DNA of 64,000 nucleotides from Pogostemon cablin (taxonomy: Eukaryota > Streptophyta > Magnoliopsida > Lamiales > Lamiaceae), in assembly GCA_023678885.1 (NCBI GenBank), contig CM042953.1, forward strand, positions 2,120,563 to 2,184,562. The letters run 5' to 3'. The notes below the pieces were generated by a model. It was not told the DNA's origin. It was given only the letters and a program-made list of their open reading frames with translations, and searched no databases. This document shows positions 42,507-54,773 of the stretch, piece by piece; the stretch's first letter is position 1, and every line of letters begins with the position of its first letter. Made by a program: the position numbers and the translations under genes.

Positions 42507-42920
42507 TTTTGTCTCCAGGCTTTGATTCTCTTATCATTCACCTCATCTCTTTGCTTCAAATAGTCAATCATCTTTGTCATTTGATCCTCCAATGTAGATT
42601 TTCCTTCACCATTTGGAGCTTTCTCTCCTAGATTAATATCCGGTGGTAAAGTAAGGGCATTCCCTTGATTTTCATATGACAAATTTTCATACCTACGAGG
42701 TTGATTGAAATTTTCTTGAAAGTTACCTTGCCCCCATCATCCTTATCTTTGTGGATATCCCTCTACAAGATTTCCAAAGTTACCACCATAATTTCCTTGG
42801 AAGTTCCTTCCTTGCATTAAGCTAACTTCCTCAAGCGTCATCTCCGGTGGACACCATGTATCTTGAATTCCCAAATTAGAGGACATACCTTGTTGAGGCT
42901 TGGATGTAGGCATTTAACAA
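42507..42920 (-). pseudogene. Gag remnant of gypsy D
   Basis: Matches H 7745-8156 in reverse, including a Gly-rich stretch ('NFQGNYGGNFGN') and the 'SYENQGN.LTLPP' segment. Frameshifts break it. At 42920/42921 it is joined directly to LTR sequence, so the LTR end, PBS and the first part of gag were deleted. Confidence 0.75.
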
Positions 42921-44606
42921 CGTGTGACGAAGTAAAAAATTTATAATAATATCGTCCCAAGTAAAAGTAAACTCAAGATTGTATCCGGATTTTCCATTGA
43001 TTTATACTTTATAAGATGATAGATTGAAGGTTTGATTGTTTAAGCTACTAATTATTGTTCTACTCAATTAACTAAGAATTTGAACTAATAAAGTAATGAT
43101 TCAATCAACACACAAATGATGAATGGAATGGAGGTAGAATTCACTTGAGAAGAGAGCAAGGCTAATCATAATCATGGTTAAGACTCTAGATAGATATGCA
43201 TAACTTTTGAAGGTGAATTTCATTAATTTGTGGACTAAAACCAATCACAATTTTACCCCTAATCCATATGGCCAAGGCAATTAGGTTCTTGACTCTTTTA
43301 CAAGTCTAAATCTCTTAGGATTGATCTTAATCTCATTTCCCTTAACGTACTATGACCATAAGTTGGTTTTTTTCACTCAATTTCTTAAGTGTCCCCCTAT
43401 GAATGTTCTAAGCATAAGAAGGGTATGGCTTACCTCCCCTCACACTAACATGCATGCACAATTTAATATATGATTCAATTAAACATCCACTCATAACAAT
43501 GGAATGGCAATGCTAATACTATGAATAGAAAATCTAATCACACAAGTATTGAAATGAAACATGATTCATATATCATAAAAGGAAATCCACAATTTAACTA
43601 CATTCACTTCTCATGTTCTACACATCTAGCTTTCATCTCAACCATTCATATGATCAGCCCTATTATAGGACTAGCCACTAAACATTGTATTTAGATCAAT
43701 ACAAATCAAGCTTTGCTCCATTTGAGCCAAAATAAGAAGAAAATCAACAAATGAAAAGTAGATTGGCTTCCCTTTCATAGAGAAACCTTCCTTCTCTTCA
43801 ATATGCTAACTCCTTTAATCCTTGATGCTTTCCTCTTCTAAAATGGTGGATAGATGGATTGGATAATGGATTTATGGAGTGATTAATGGAGATCAAATGG
43901 AAATTGGATGGATCTAATGGATGAAGATGGATCTATGGTTCTAGTGTGTGAAAATGTGGTGTGGAGTGTGTGTAACTGCTTCCCAATCTGATCTCTCCTT
44001 TCGAATTTCGCATAAGTAACCCTTTTATATCACTAATGGACCTTCTAGAAGCTTCCGGAACATTCTAAAAACTGCACAGGTTTTTGCACCTACACGGCCC
44101 ATGTAGCAGCGCATGGCCCGTGTAGGGTACACCTACTTCAGTATGTTGTGCGTGATTTTGGACATGGTTCGAGCTGCGCCACACGGTCTTGGTCATGGCC
44201 ATGTAGCATTTTTTGATGAAAATGCACGGCTTCTTCTTACAGATCTGTGTTCTGCACATGGGGTGTGCATCAACGCATGGCCCGTGCGCCAGCACACGAC
44301 CTTTCTCCTATGCTAGCAGCGATTTCTGATGATAATACACAACCACTTGTTACAGGGCCGTGTTCCTCACACGGCCCGTGTATAAACATGCATTGTTCCT
44401 CCATCTCCGTTTCGCTCCCGACTCCGTTTTAATCCATTTCTTAACCTGTTGTACACATATTTAAGCTCATTTACACAATTCTATCAATTCATACCAAATT
44501 TCTCAAAATAGCAATAACTCCACAAAAAATGACACAAATACGGATTAAAATATTCGAAAATCCACAAACAAAGAAACTAAAATCTAGGTGAAAATGACAA
44601 CGATCA
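42921..44606 (-). repeat. 5' LTR of gypsy D, missing its last ~75 bp
   Basis: Starts on the minus strand TGATCGTTGTC at 44606 and follows the H LTR. The motif array is at 44095-44390 (minus strand), more eroded than in H, and the TATA-like TGATATAAAAGG at 44021-44032. It ends within 'GTCACACGTTG', short of the LTR end. Confidence 0.85.
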
Positions 44607-44762
44607 CACAACATATTATCTACAGTATAAAGTTAGTGGACTATTGCATCACTCATATAAATAAATTATAAGACGCAGTCATTTGATCATTGATTCTCAT
44701 TTCAAATAAATTGTTAAAACGTTATTCATACTAAAGCTAGACTTTTAGTATACAATCCAACA
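44607..44762 (-). repeat. Copia LTR fragment, target of gypsy D
   Basis: The minus strand begins TGTTGGATTGTATAC at 44762 and matches the first ~155 bp of the copia A/C-type LTR, then is cut by gypsy D at 'ATATGTTGTG'. The rest of this LTR is not found beyond D, so the locus was rearranged later. Confidence 0.85.
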
Positions 44763-46341
44763 CGTACAACACTACTTGTGGTTTCATACTCAGAGTTGTT
44801 TTGTGCATCATTAATTGTTATGTAGAGTTTGAATGCATATCTTGATTAAAATAAGTAAAATAGCAATTAAAATAAACAAGCAGTAGAGATTAAATGAATG
44901 TGAATAAGTGAGATATTAGGTAGTCCTTCAGGCCATCCAATTTTACTCATTAACTTTTCTTCCGTGTATCAATGTCTGACTCTACGTTATGGAGTATGGA
45001 CACATCACTAAACCATGCTAATCTACTCTATAGACACAAGTAAATAAGCGTGTGACACGTGTGAATATCCTTGGAGCAAGAGATATAATTTGCTCCCTTT
45101 CTAAGTACTATCAGTATTAATTATTTCCTGTACACTAAGTACTCTAACCCTATATGATATCTCTTTATAAGTACTATAAAGTTATTCTCTTTGTCCTACT
45201 TAATAACCCGAATAAGATTCAATTAACAAGTATTTATATAGGATAGTTCTAATAAGACTTCGGTGTCCCCTCACTTAGAGTCAGAACATATAATCCTGCT
45301 CAACAGTGAACATACTCAATCAATAATCAAGATACGTATTCAGACTCTGCATAACCATTAATGATGCACAAAACAACTCTGAGTATGAATTAAAAAGGCA
45401 TAGTCTTATATAAAACAAACCACAAGTAGTATTGTACGGAGTATACACAAAGAAGTTCAATTAACTCATAAAATCTTCATAAACCTTAGAACTATCGAAG
45501 CGGTTCCAGCCCATGATTGATCGAAGAACAATCATGGTGGTTGGATATATCTTACCCATATTCTTGAAAATTACAAGATAAATTAAGATGCGAAGTAAAC
45601 CCTAGATGTGGGTATCACCGCATCTCTCTCCGTCTTGGATATTCACTTGGTTCTCACTTGATCGAAAAACGAATCTCTCTCCATATCTTCGTGGATGATG
45701 GTAGGGTTTCGGATGTTGTGTAGAATGAAGGTGGTGAATATGTCTCTCTCAACTGCGTAGGGCTTCCTTTCATACTTGTAAACTCTCTTTATGGACTTTA
45801 GATGGGCTCTTTAAGAGAAAACACGTACTGAAGGTGAAAAAATAGGGATCCAGAATCTTCTCGCGCATTGGTTCGACCAAAGCCAGTGGTTGAACCACTC
45901 TTGGCCTGGTTGAACTGGCTTGTAATGAACTGGAAAGAAGATGGTTCGACTCCAACCCTTGGTCGAACCAGAAGCTTCTTGGTCGAACCATGTTTTGCAA
46001 ATCTTCAGGCTTTTGGTTCGACCACGGTTCGACCATTATGCCTAGTCAAACCACTTCATCATGGTCGAACCCCTCTGAAATAGCTTCCAGAAACTTGGTT
46101 CGACCAGCACCGGCGGTTGAACCACCGCCTCTCTTGGTCGAACAAGGTGTAAAAAACACCCCTTTTCTGGTTCCGAGCACTTTTGTCCTATTTTTCTTGC
46201 GAGAATCCGCACAAACGGCCTCAAATGCACCTGATTCGTGACTTTTCACTACATACCTCGATTTATCTCGACTTAAGATCAATTCATACATTATTATCAG
46301 AAGAATTAGCGCTCAAATTACATGAATTTACACATTAATCA
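44763..46341 (-). repeat. F-family LTR 'E2' (minus), with inverted piece
   Basis: The minus strand starts TGATTAATGTG at 46341 and follows the F-family LTR to about 44850: GGTTCGACC cluster (45870-46140), then 'GGGTAAGATATATCC' and the 'TGTTGAGCAGGAT' region. At 44763-44849 the sequence reverses: a plus-oriented copy of part of the same LTR, including 29 bp (44787-44815) exactly complementary to 45357-45385. The LTR's own 3' end is missing. Small open frames over the motif cluster are not genes. Confidence 0.75.
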
Positions 46342-46444
46342 GTGTTCACCATTATTTGATTCCAAGTCCATTGCCCAAGCTTGTGTCCCTTCAGATGGAG
46401 AAGATCACACGCACTCGGATAATTTTCTACAATCATCATAAAGA
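46342..46444 (-). other. Copia leader fragment K, left piece
   Basis: The minus strand matches the end of the copia B/C leader (5075-5170, 51010-51110). It stops at 'GGTGAACAC', where E2 begins. Its other side continues at 56280 after removal of element J. Confidence 0.8.
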
Positions 46445-46860
46445 AGTTTTGTGACATCCTATAAATTTTACTTATTTAAAATAATTTAATTTATTAAAGA
46501 GAATGAATATTTTTAGCGGAAGCATAAAGGAAATAGAATTTAATAGTCAAAAGATCCAACTTGATAATTGTACTAAAAATTTGAATGCAAATACTGAAAT
46601 GAATGCATAATTTCAACATTATTTTTGAAATTTGAAAATAATACTAAAGCTTTTAAGAGATTAAAATTGTGCTAAGCATCCTCCAGTCCCACCACGCTAG
46701 CTCCTTCATCTGAAAATTGGAGAGATAAAGGGGCGAGCAAACCACAGCTCAGTGAGAAACTACTTCTTATCAAAACTAAACATTTCATGTAACTATAATT
46801 AAATCACATAATAAAATTGATTGTTTACTTAATACCTCAACTGCAAGATTGATATAATAC

Positions 46861-47062
46861 TTTCCTCATTTGTATAGGTCATAAGACCTCTTCCTTTATA
46901 ATGGTCCAGAAGACCCCCCATCATTTATAAGGTTCATAATACCTCCTCCTTTATAAAGGTCCCTAAGACCTCCTCCTTTATTATGGTCCTTCTTTATTAT
47001 GGTCCAGAAGACCAAGGTACATAGGACACCCTCCTTTATAAAGGTCCAAAAGACCTATTTTC
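46861..47062. repeat. ~27-bp imperfect tandem repeats in J
   Basis: About seven units of the type CCTCCTTTATAAAGGTCCATAAGA. Each unit contains a self-complementary CCTTTATAAAGG or a close variant (CCTTTATTATGG). Confidence 0.85.
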
Positions 47063-47948
47063 TTACATGTCTCATAATTTCATAAACATGATTTTCAGTA
47101 ATACGTGAACTTAAAATCATCACATATAACATTTAGTAAAAATAAGTAAGAAATCCCTTACCTTAAATAATTTGAAATATTAATAATGTAGCTCGTCTCT
47201 AACTCAGAAACTCCTCGTCAGCCTATAATATAATACATTAAATAAAAATATTAAGTTCTAACTGTAATAATTGAATAAATAAAATAAGAGGCAATTAAAA
47301 TAATTAAGGAATGATATTAATATATGTATATATAAACAAATAAGGAGATCAAATTATGGAAATGAAGCAGCTTTATATATCCACATATTCAGTACTGCAT
47401 GATGTCTTATTCATATAAAATTAGTCAATAAGATAATTATTGTTAATAATTTTAAGATTACATAGTTATATATATTTCTAGAAAAGGTATATGTGGGTGT
47501 AAATTGTTTAGTTAAGTTTTAAAAAGGACAATCATAAGACTTTGTTTATTAACTTTAGAAATATGGCTGGATTGTAGCTATCAGCCTATCATGGGTTCCT
47601 ATAATTAAAAATTTATATCCGACTCCAATTAACTAATAAATATGGAAAGAATTAGTAAACATAGGAATGACCCAGTACTAATTAAATATACATGAATCTG
47701 ATTATATTATAATACTAATAATTTGGAAAATAATAGTGATCACTAATAGAAGGCTATGATGTTCGATTATCAGAGGGAGATTTCGCAAATGACAAAAAGA
47801 CTTGACATCATTCTAACATCGTAAATAAAAGAAAACATTCCATCTGAAAAATAATAATAATAAAACGAAAGTAATACAATAGTAACAGACTTACGTAGTG
47901 ATAATTGTATAGGGTAGAATAGTCAGATGAAGATTGTGACGCTATTAG
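47063..47948. other. AT-rich part of J without genes
   Basis: About 75% AT by eye, no ORF above 70 codons and no recognised signal. Continues at 55945 beyond copia C. Confidence 0.6.
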
Positions 47949-49121
47949 TGTTGGATTGTATACTAAAAGTCTAGCTTTAGTATGAACAATGTCATAACAA
48001 TATTTGAAATGAGAATCATTGATCAAATGATTGCATCTTATAATTTATTTTATATGAATGATGCAATAGTCCATTTACTTTATAATGTAGATAATATGTT
48101 GTGCGACAACACGCAGAAGATCATATTATCGGTTTTCTTATAAAGTATAAACAGATGCTCACAACTGAGATAGATGGGGACTCTCTATCGGTATGGTTGT
48201 AGTGTGGTTTGGTATTAGCTTATCTTGGCTATAGAATCACATTAGTGCACTTGTGTGTATTGAGCAGGACCGCCTGAGATCGTTCGACTTATACTGACTT
48301 ATAGAAGAACTTGATCTCTATTATTGTGGAAGTTCGTGCTCTTAATCCCTATACAATAATCTCGACACGTAGGGCAGTATGTATTTCTTTGATTCATCAA
48401 TGGGTGAGATTTATAAGTATTAAATCAAAAAACTCGGTGAGTTGGGAAGTAGTGCTGTCTCTATGGTGTGCTGTTGATTGTAGAAGGAATCCATGTCCGT
48501 CATAGGTTGATAATGTCCCCTTGAGGAGCTCATAAGGTTTATCATGTAAATCTTGTAAGTGGATTAATTTCCGGCATGATAATAAGGTTGAGTGGTACTA
48601 CTCTCGGATGAGATATTAATTAATTTGAGTTGTCAGTAACTTAATTAATTAATGGACATTGTATTTCTTAAACATGGGGAGACTATCGGGCTTATAATAA
48701 GAAGGAGCCCAGAACATAATTTTGGGATTGGACGGGTAGTGCAGTAATAATATTTTAGTAGACTATATTATTATTATTGGATTTAATTAAAAGCTTTGGG
48801 CTAAGCTTGGTTAATTAAATTCAATTGAGGCCCAGCCCAATTTCTCCTCCTGGTCCCTGTTGTAGCCCAACTATATAAGTCAGTGCCTCATTTGACAGTT
48901 AGAAAGAACAGGAGCAGATTGAGAGAATCCTGTGGATTGTTGCCCACACAACAGCAGGATTCGACTTGGGACATACAACAGAAGATTGAGAGGTGGTTCT
49001 CTGCAACGGTTCATCCTCTACATCAACCCAGAAGTACGGTAAACATTATTTTTGCTTCCGCTGATTTGTTTGCCTGTTATCCTAACGATCACGGTTGATC
49101 CACACGATCCAATTGCCAACA
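47949..49121 (+). repeat. 5' LTR of copia C
   Basis: TGTTGGATTG to TTGCCAACA. TATA-like CTATATAAGT at 48871-48880, after the TGGGCT/GGCCC-motif cluster (48690-48870). No gene inside. Confidence 0.94.
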
Positions 49122-49123
49122 AT

Positions 49124-49135
49124 TGGTATCAGAGC
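49124..49135 (+). other. Primer-binding site of copia C (tRNA-iMet)
   Basis: TGGTATCAGAGC, two bases after the LTR, is the exact plant copia site complementary to initiator tRNA-Met. Confidence 0.93.
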
Positions 49136-51409
49136 ATTGGTTTCGTGGTGAAACGTGAACCGTAAGGTTGGGTTTTTGTGATTATTTGATTATGTGAATT
49201 AATCTATAAATAATCTCATTGGTTCTGTAATATTGTTATTTGTGTATTTGTTGATGGATTAATACCCTGGATACAACACACACTGCTCGTAACCCATCTC
49301 TTTTCAATCAAACTGGTCATTCCACACACACACCATCTCTTTGCTGCACGTCGACCCCAAAAAAATCAATAATCAAGCTGAACGCGATGGTGGCTGAAAG
49401 ACAGAACAAGACGACGATCGAATCAGATTGGTGGGTTCAGACGACCACTACGGTTCGATGGTGGGTTGCAGGGGAGTCAGCTCCTAGACCAGCGATGGGC
49501 AGCCTTGGCAACGGCTTGTGATTGTTGAAGGCTGTAGTGTGAGACGGAAGCTGTTGCACGTTGTGCGGTGGTGGCTGGACGAAGAAAGGAAGCATAGGGC
49601 TATGACCACATCAACATTTTGATGCGGCTGCGGGGTGTTGATTCTCGTCGATGGCTGCAGCGGCGTGATAATCCATCGTTTTGGATGGCGTCGCGATGGG
49701 CTGATGAGGACGACACTGCTGACTGAATTTCCAGGCGAGTGTCTTGGCGATTCCGGGCGAGCTCCTGGCGGTTACGATCGGGCCTACTTCCTCTCTGATC
49801 ACGGCCAGTAGCAAACGACTTGAACCGGTGGACTTCCTTCGGCGTGTGCAGCTCTGTCACTGGACGGCGCGCCTCCTGCTGGTCAGCGTGGCGATGGCGA
49901 TCATCTTGATTGATCGTGGCTTGGGCTGCGTCGATGGCTTCCGAGCAGTTAGTCATCGGCGCTGATGATTGTTATCCACGGCAAGACTTCGGTCGTCCAG
50001 ACAGGCTGGTTGTAGTTGCATTTTGATCGTGTCTTTCGGCGAATCTTCGTTGGCTCTGGGCATGTTGTTTATTGTTGCTAGAGGGCACTGACGGGATGGC
50101 CGCCGGCAGTAGTGCACCGGTCGTATCTGCTGGTGGCTGCCGGTGTTTTCTCCGGGTGTGATGTACGCTTGCGGCTGGCAGTTTTTAGGGCAGCATGGTA
50201 TTGGGCTGATGGGCCGAGCACATGCTGCAGGATTGAATTGATGTTGGGCCTTGTTTATGGTTGAATAGGCAGTAGTTTAATGAATGGGATTTGGGCCCAA
50301 ATTTTAATTAAAAGGAAATGGGCTGCTGGGCCCTATTTTAATTAAGGTGTATTTGGGCTTGATTTTCTGGATCATGGGCTGATGGTTTAATTAAAAGGAG
50401 AAATTGCTGGATTTAATTAATTGTTGGATTGATGTTGGGTCAGATTAAATATTGGGCTAGACCTTAATGCAGAAATTGGCAGGGTAAATGGGCTTAATTA
50501 TTTTATTAATGGGCTGCTCATTTTATGCTAATGATGTTTGGGTCAGCTGGGCCTATTTAATTGATCCAACATTTTATGCAATTAATTATGTTATATAACT
50601 GATTAATTGATTTAATAGTCAATTATTGTTGTATATGTAAAAGGCATGTTCTATGTGATTTATTTATTTAAATTGCTGTTAATTGAAGCATGTCTAAGTT
50701 GTATATTTTATTCCTGAATATTATATGCATGTTAAAAGCCCTCCGTATTAAATAACTAAGTGGGAGAGGGAATTGGTAATAAATTCCCGCGGCCTCCATT
50801 ATTGGTTTGTTAGCAATGTGAATAGACTTGCGCGTCGGCATTAGAGCCTTCCTCCCCATCGGACGAGTTTATTCATGGATTGCTGGAACAGACTTCATTA
50901 AATAATTACGTTTGTAATGTGATGCATATGAACTTGCGCGTTGGCTTAGACCTTCCTCCCTATCGGATGAGTTTATATGCGGTTCACTGGTACAAACTTG
51001 TAATTGATGACTGTAGGAAGTTATCCGAGCGCATGTGTACTTCTCTATCTGTAAGGCACATAAGCTTGGGCCGCGGACTTGGAGTCAAATAATGGTGTAC
51101 ACTTAGATGTAAATAATAAGTATCCTCCCCATCGAAGTCACTGCTTTTATTTGCATGGCTAAAGAGTAACCGACTATTAATTATTTTGTCATAAAGTTAG
51201 GTTGACAAATCAAATTAATGGGTAAAATCTTCTCTTGTAAATGTTCGGGTTTGTAAACGTCCACACTATCGTGGCTAGCAGACTCACGGTGCTTGAGATG
51301 TCGGTGAATTTTATTTTTATATTGTTTTGAGGGAATCAATATAAAAGGATAAAATTTGAAGATTTGATCGGTAAATTTATTTGTGATTCTCTGAATTTCG
51401 AATGATTTT
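49136..51409 (+). other. Long leader of copia C
   Basis: 2.3 kb without a supported gene. The part 49370-50200 is GC-rich with open frames on both strands and no domain. At 50200-50560 there are repeated TGGGCTG/GGGCC words spaced by TTAATTAA. The part 50650-51110 is a ~100-bp segment present twice in diverged form ('CTTCCTCCC.ATCGGA.GAGTTTAT' at 50848 and 50950). The last part aligns with copia B. Long copia leaders of this sort are transcribed but untranslated. Confidence 0.65.
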
Positions 51410-54400
51410 ATTTTACCAATTGTTAACTAAAAGACATTAAATTTACTTGTCCAAATTAGATGATTAGAAAAGAATCTTGATTTTGAAAATTACTGCTTAA
51501 GAAAATACATGTGTATTCTCACAAAGGACGTCTCATAATGCCTATTAAAGTCTCTAGTGAAGAGATGAGAGGTTCATAGAAATATGATGGTCTCATGTAA
51601 CTCTTCGGATACTTGAGTAAATTAAAAGGCAGAAGATCATGGTTGAATTGATGGATGAATTGGAAAAGCTTGAAATAGAAATTGAAAGGGAAACCTAAAT
51701 CAATTTATTCTTCACAATTTGCCTGGATGTTTTGAGCAAGTTCTACCTGAAATACGAGAGCTTGTATATGGTGGGAAACTTCTAACAAAACATGTGGCAA
51801 AAGAAAGCCATTTTTCATCATGATGTGAACAAGTTTAATATCTTATTTACTAATGGTTTAAACATGATTAGTGATGGCATCTACTGACACGAAGTATGTA
51901 GATACTGGAATCACTAAATGTTTATCACTGAGTAAGGATAAGATTGTTAATAACATGGGTAAAACTACAAAGATAGTGGCTATTGCAGTGGGGGTTGTTT
52001 ATTTATCTCATGATAAGAATAAACGATTGATTATGAGAAATTGTCTTTACGTACGTTTCATAGAAAGAATTTAATTTCGGTTTCTATGCATTAACGGATG
52101 GATACTTCATTTCATTTAAATGACATGGTCATAGTAATGAGGAATGAGGCTATAATCCGTTAAAGTACGTTGGTGGATAAAAAGTATACTCTTGAATCAT
52201 GTACATCCCACAGATGCAATAAATAGTAATTAAATAATGCATCTTCTAATATTATTAAGAGAAAGGAACCTTCAAAAATGAACTAAACATACATTTGGCG
52301 TCTATGACTAATTCATTTTACTTGAGTAGGATTCAAAAGTTGATAGCCGATAGACCGTAAGGTTTATCTGAAGTGGAAACTATCGGACTTGCGAGTCTTG
52401 CTTGGAAGTAAAAATAATTAACTGCCTTTTCAAGGCTGTGGGGTGTAGAGCCAAAGATATATATGTTGGAATTAGTTCATTCTGATTCAAGCGAACCTAA
52501 TATTATCCAGGCGAGAGGTGGTTATGAATATTCGAAGATTATTCTGGAAACCAATATATTTATATGATGCACTGCATGTCTAAGTTCTTTGATTAATTCA
52601 AGAATTTTAAAGCTGGTACAGTGAAGCATCATGGAAAATATATTAAGTCATTACGATTCAATCATGATGGCGAATACCTCTTGGGATAGTTAGGAGCTAT
52701 TGATCAGAAGTTGAGATTAAATCTCAAGTTGACTACACCGGGTATGCCCCAAACTGAATGGTGTGGTGGATAGAAGGAATAAGGCTCTTATGGTTATGAT
52801 TAGATAGATGATGAATTATTTGGAATAATTAAAATTCATTTTATGGATATGCCCTAGAAACAGTAATTCGTAAAACATTTGTCTGTTTGTGGGACATCCT
52901 GGAAAAAAGAAGGTTGATTTATTTAGTCCAAAAGATCGAAGGGTGACTGTTAACACAAACACCAAATTTTTGGGAAAGGACTATGTAATAAATCACAAGC
53001 CCATGTATAAGTTGTTCTAAAGGAAGTGAGAGGAAAACACTAAGTATAAGTACCAAGTGTACAAGAGGATATACCACAAGGTAAACTGCAACGCGTGTCA
53101 CGTCTGATACACAATTACATGTAGTGCCTTATCGTAGTGGGAGGGTTCTATGACAACCCATAAATATATGTTTTGGGAGAGTCGTGAGACTTGATCCCTA
53201 GTGAACATGGTATTGTCCCACGGATACAACGTAGCACTACAAGATGAAAATGCGGAATCTTAGTAAGTTACAATGAATATTGAGATAGAATCTATGGATT
53301 CTATATTATGTCTGGGAACTTGTATGACCACTAAATGGTGTAAAAGCCATTGCAAGTGGTCATAGGAAATAAAAGAGGATCATACAGTAAGGTGAAAACC
53401 CTTGGAAGAAAAGCTTGTTGCGAAAAGGTGTACTCAGAAAGAAATGGTTCGATTATGAGGACACATGTTCGCTGGTAGCTATGCTTATGTTGATCCGGAT
53501 TCTTTTATCGCTATTATGAGGAATAGCAAATAGATGTCAAGACAGCTTTCCTGATTGGAAGTCTTGAGGAAAACTTCTATGTGAAGCAACCAGAGTGATT
53601 CATTGCAAAGTACTAATAGCATTTTGATAGTAAGCTTAAAATTGTCCAGCGATGGACTAAAGCAAGCTTTAAGATCGTGAAGCATCTATTTTGATTAGGT
53701 AATCCAGTGGCATGGATTTAAATCAATGAGCGGATGAGTCTTGTGTATTGTAAAGAGTGACGGAAACGTGGTGGTGTTTCTTGTACTATACGTAGATAGT
53801 ATCTTGCTCATTGGAGACAATGAAAGAGTATTATCGGGCGTATGGGTACGGTTAATAAAGCGGTAGAGATGAAGGACTTAAGAAAGGCAAAATATATCCT
53901 TTTGATCACGGTAATACCGATCACAAGAAAGGATATTATGCTTATCTCAAGTTTCATAAAATGATACAGTCCATACTCATTTAGCATGTAAATTTATCTA
54001 AGTGAATGTGTCTTTGAGACACAAGAAGAAGATAAAGAGGATGAAAGCGGTTCCTTATGCTTCGGCGAATAAGGAAGCTTAATCTAAGGAATGCTATGAA
54101 CGATGTTGGATATCTGTTTTGCTGAATGCATGAACAGTGGGTATCAACGTAACCCGGAACAAGAATGATGAACTGTGGTAAGACATTTATAAAGTGCCTG
54201 AGAAGGACTGGAAATTATATGTGGACTTACTGGACAGATTCACTGCTTCTTGTGGATTACGTAGATTCGGATTTTTTAGTCAAATTGGACGGTAGTAAAT
54301 TCTCCTCAAAGGTTATGTGTTTAATTTTAGGAAGTAGAGTCATAATGTGGAGGAGTGTTATATAGAAATATATTTCAAACTCCGGACTCCATCATGGAAA

Positions 54401-54757
54401 GATGATAAATTGGAGCCTATGAGGTAGCCAAAGTATCTATATGACTCTAGAGACTTCATGATGGACTTTGAAGTGTTTCTAAGTTTGCCCAAGGTAATCA
54501 TAATTTACATTGATGATATTGGTGCAGTTGCAAACTTGAAGAAATCACAAGTCCATAAGGCAATTAAACACATGGAGCGCGAGTACCACCTGTTACGAGA
54601 AATCATATGATGAGGGGAAGGTTGTTGTCGCCTAGATTGCATCGGATGATGACCTAGTAAACCATTTACAAGGACCTTAAGGCGAGAGCTTTTAATGGTC
54701 GTGTGAGTGGGAGTAGGAATCAGATGTATGGCAGAAGACATGACAGCATAGTCTTTT
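51410..54757 (+). pseudogene. Shattered gag-pol of copia C
   Basis: Order is still copia: gag (51410-51850), protease with 'YVDTGITK' (D-T-G, about 51895), 'RNCLYV', integrase scraps (52320-52850, 'TPGMPQTEWCGG' from the TPQQNGVxER motif), linker, RT (53340-53900; 'QQIDVKTAFL', 'LYVDSILLIGD') and RNase H to 54600 ('YIDDIGAVAN', 'HMEREYHLLREI'). No open piece exceeds 70 codons. The active-site YVDD is YVDS. Its RT-RNase H half is nearly the same as 1-1310. Confidence 0.88.
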
Positions 54758-54773
54758 AGTATAAGTGGGAGAT

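Larger units (their letters stand above)
36911..44606 (-). mobile_element. Gypsy element D (minus strand), H-related, 3' truncated
   Basis: In its own direction: LTR start at 44606 (TGATCGTTGTC), LTR to about 42921, an abrupt join to late gag, protease, a short unrelated ORF (41739-41428), hairpin-PPT modules, motif array, intron-like stretch, ORF3 and 3' noncoding DNA to 36911, where it stops against a chromovirus fragment. The 3' LTR is absent. PBS, early gag, RT, RNase H and integrase are absent. It was inserted in a copia LTR, visible at 44607-44762. Parts shared with H align well, but the protease belongs to a different subfamily. Confidence 0.88.

Noticed and set aside
49600..49965. Host exon in the GC-rich leader of copia C
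   Set aside because: Frames occur on both strands without domain wording, and the segment sits between the PBS and gag of a transposon.
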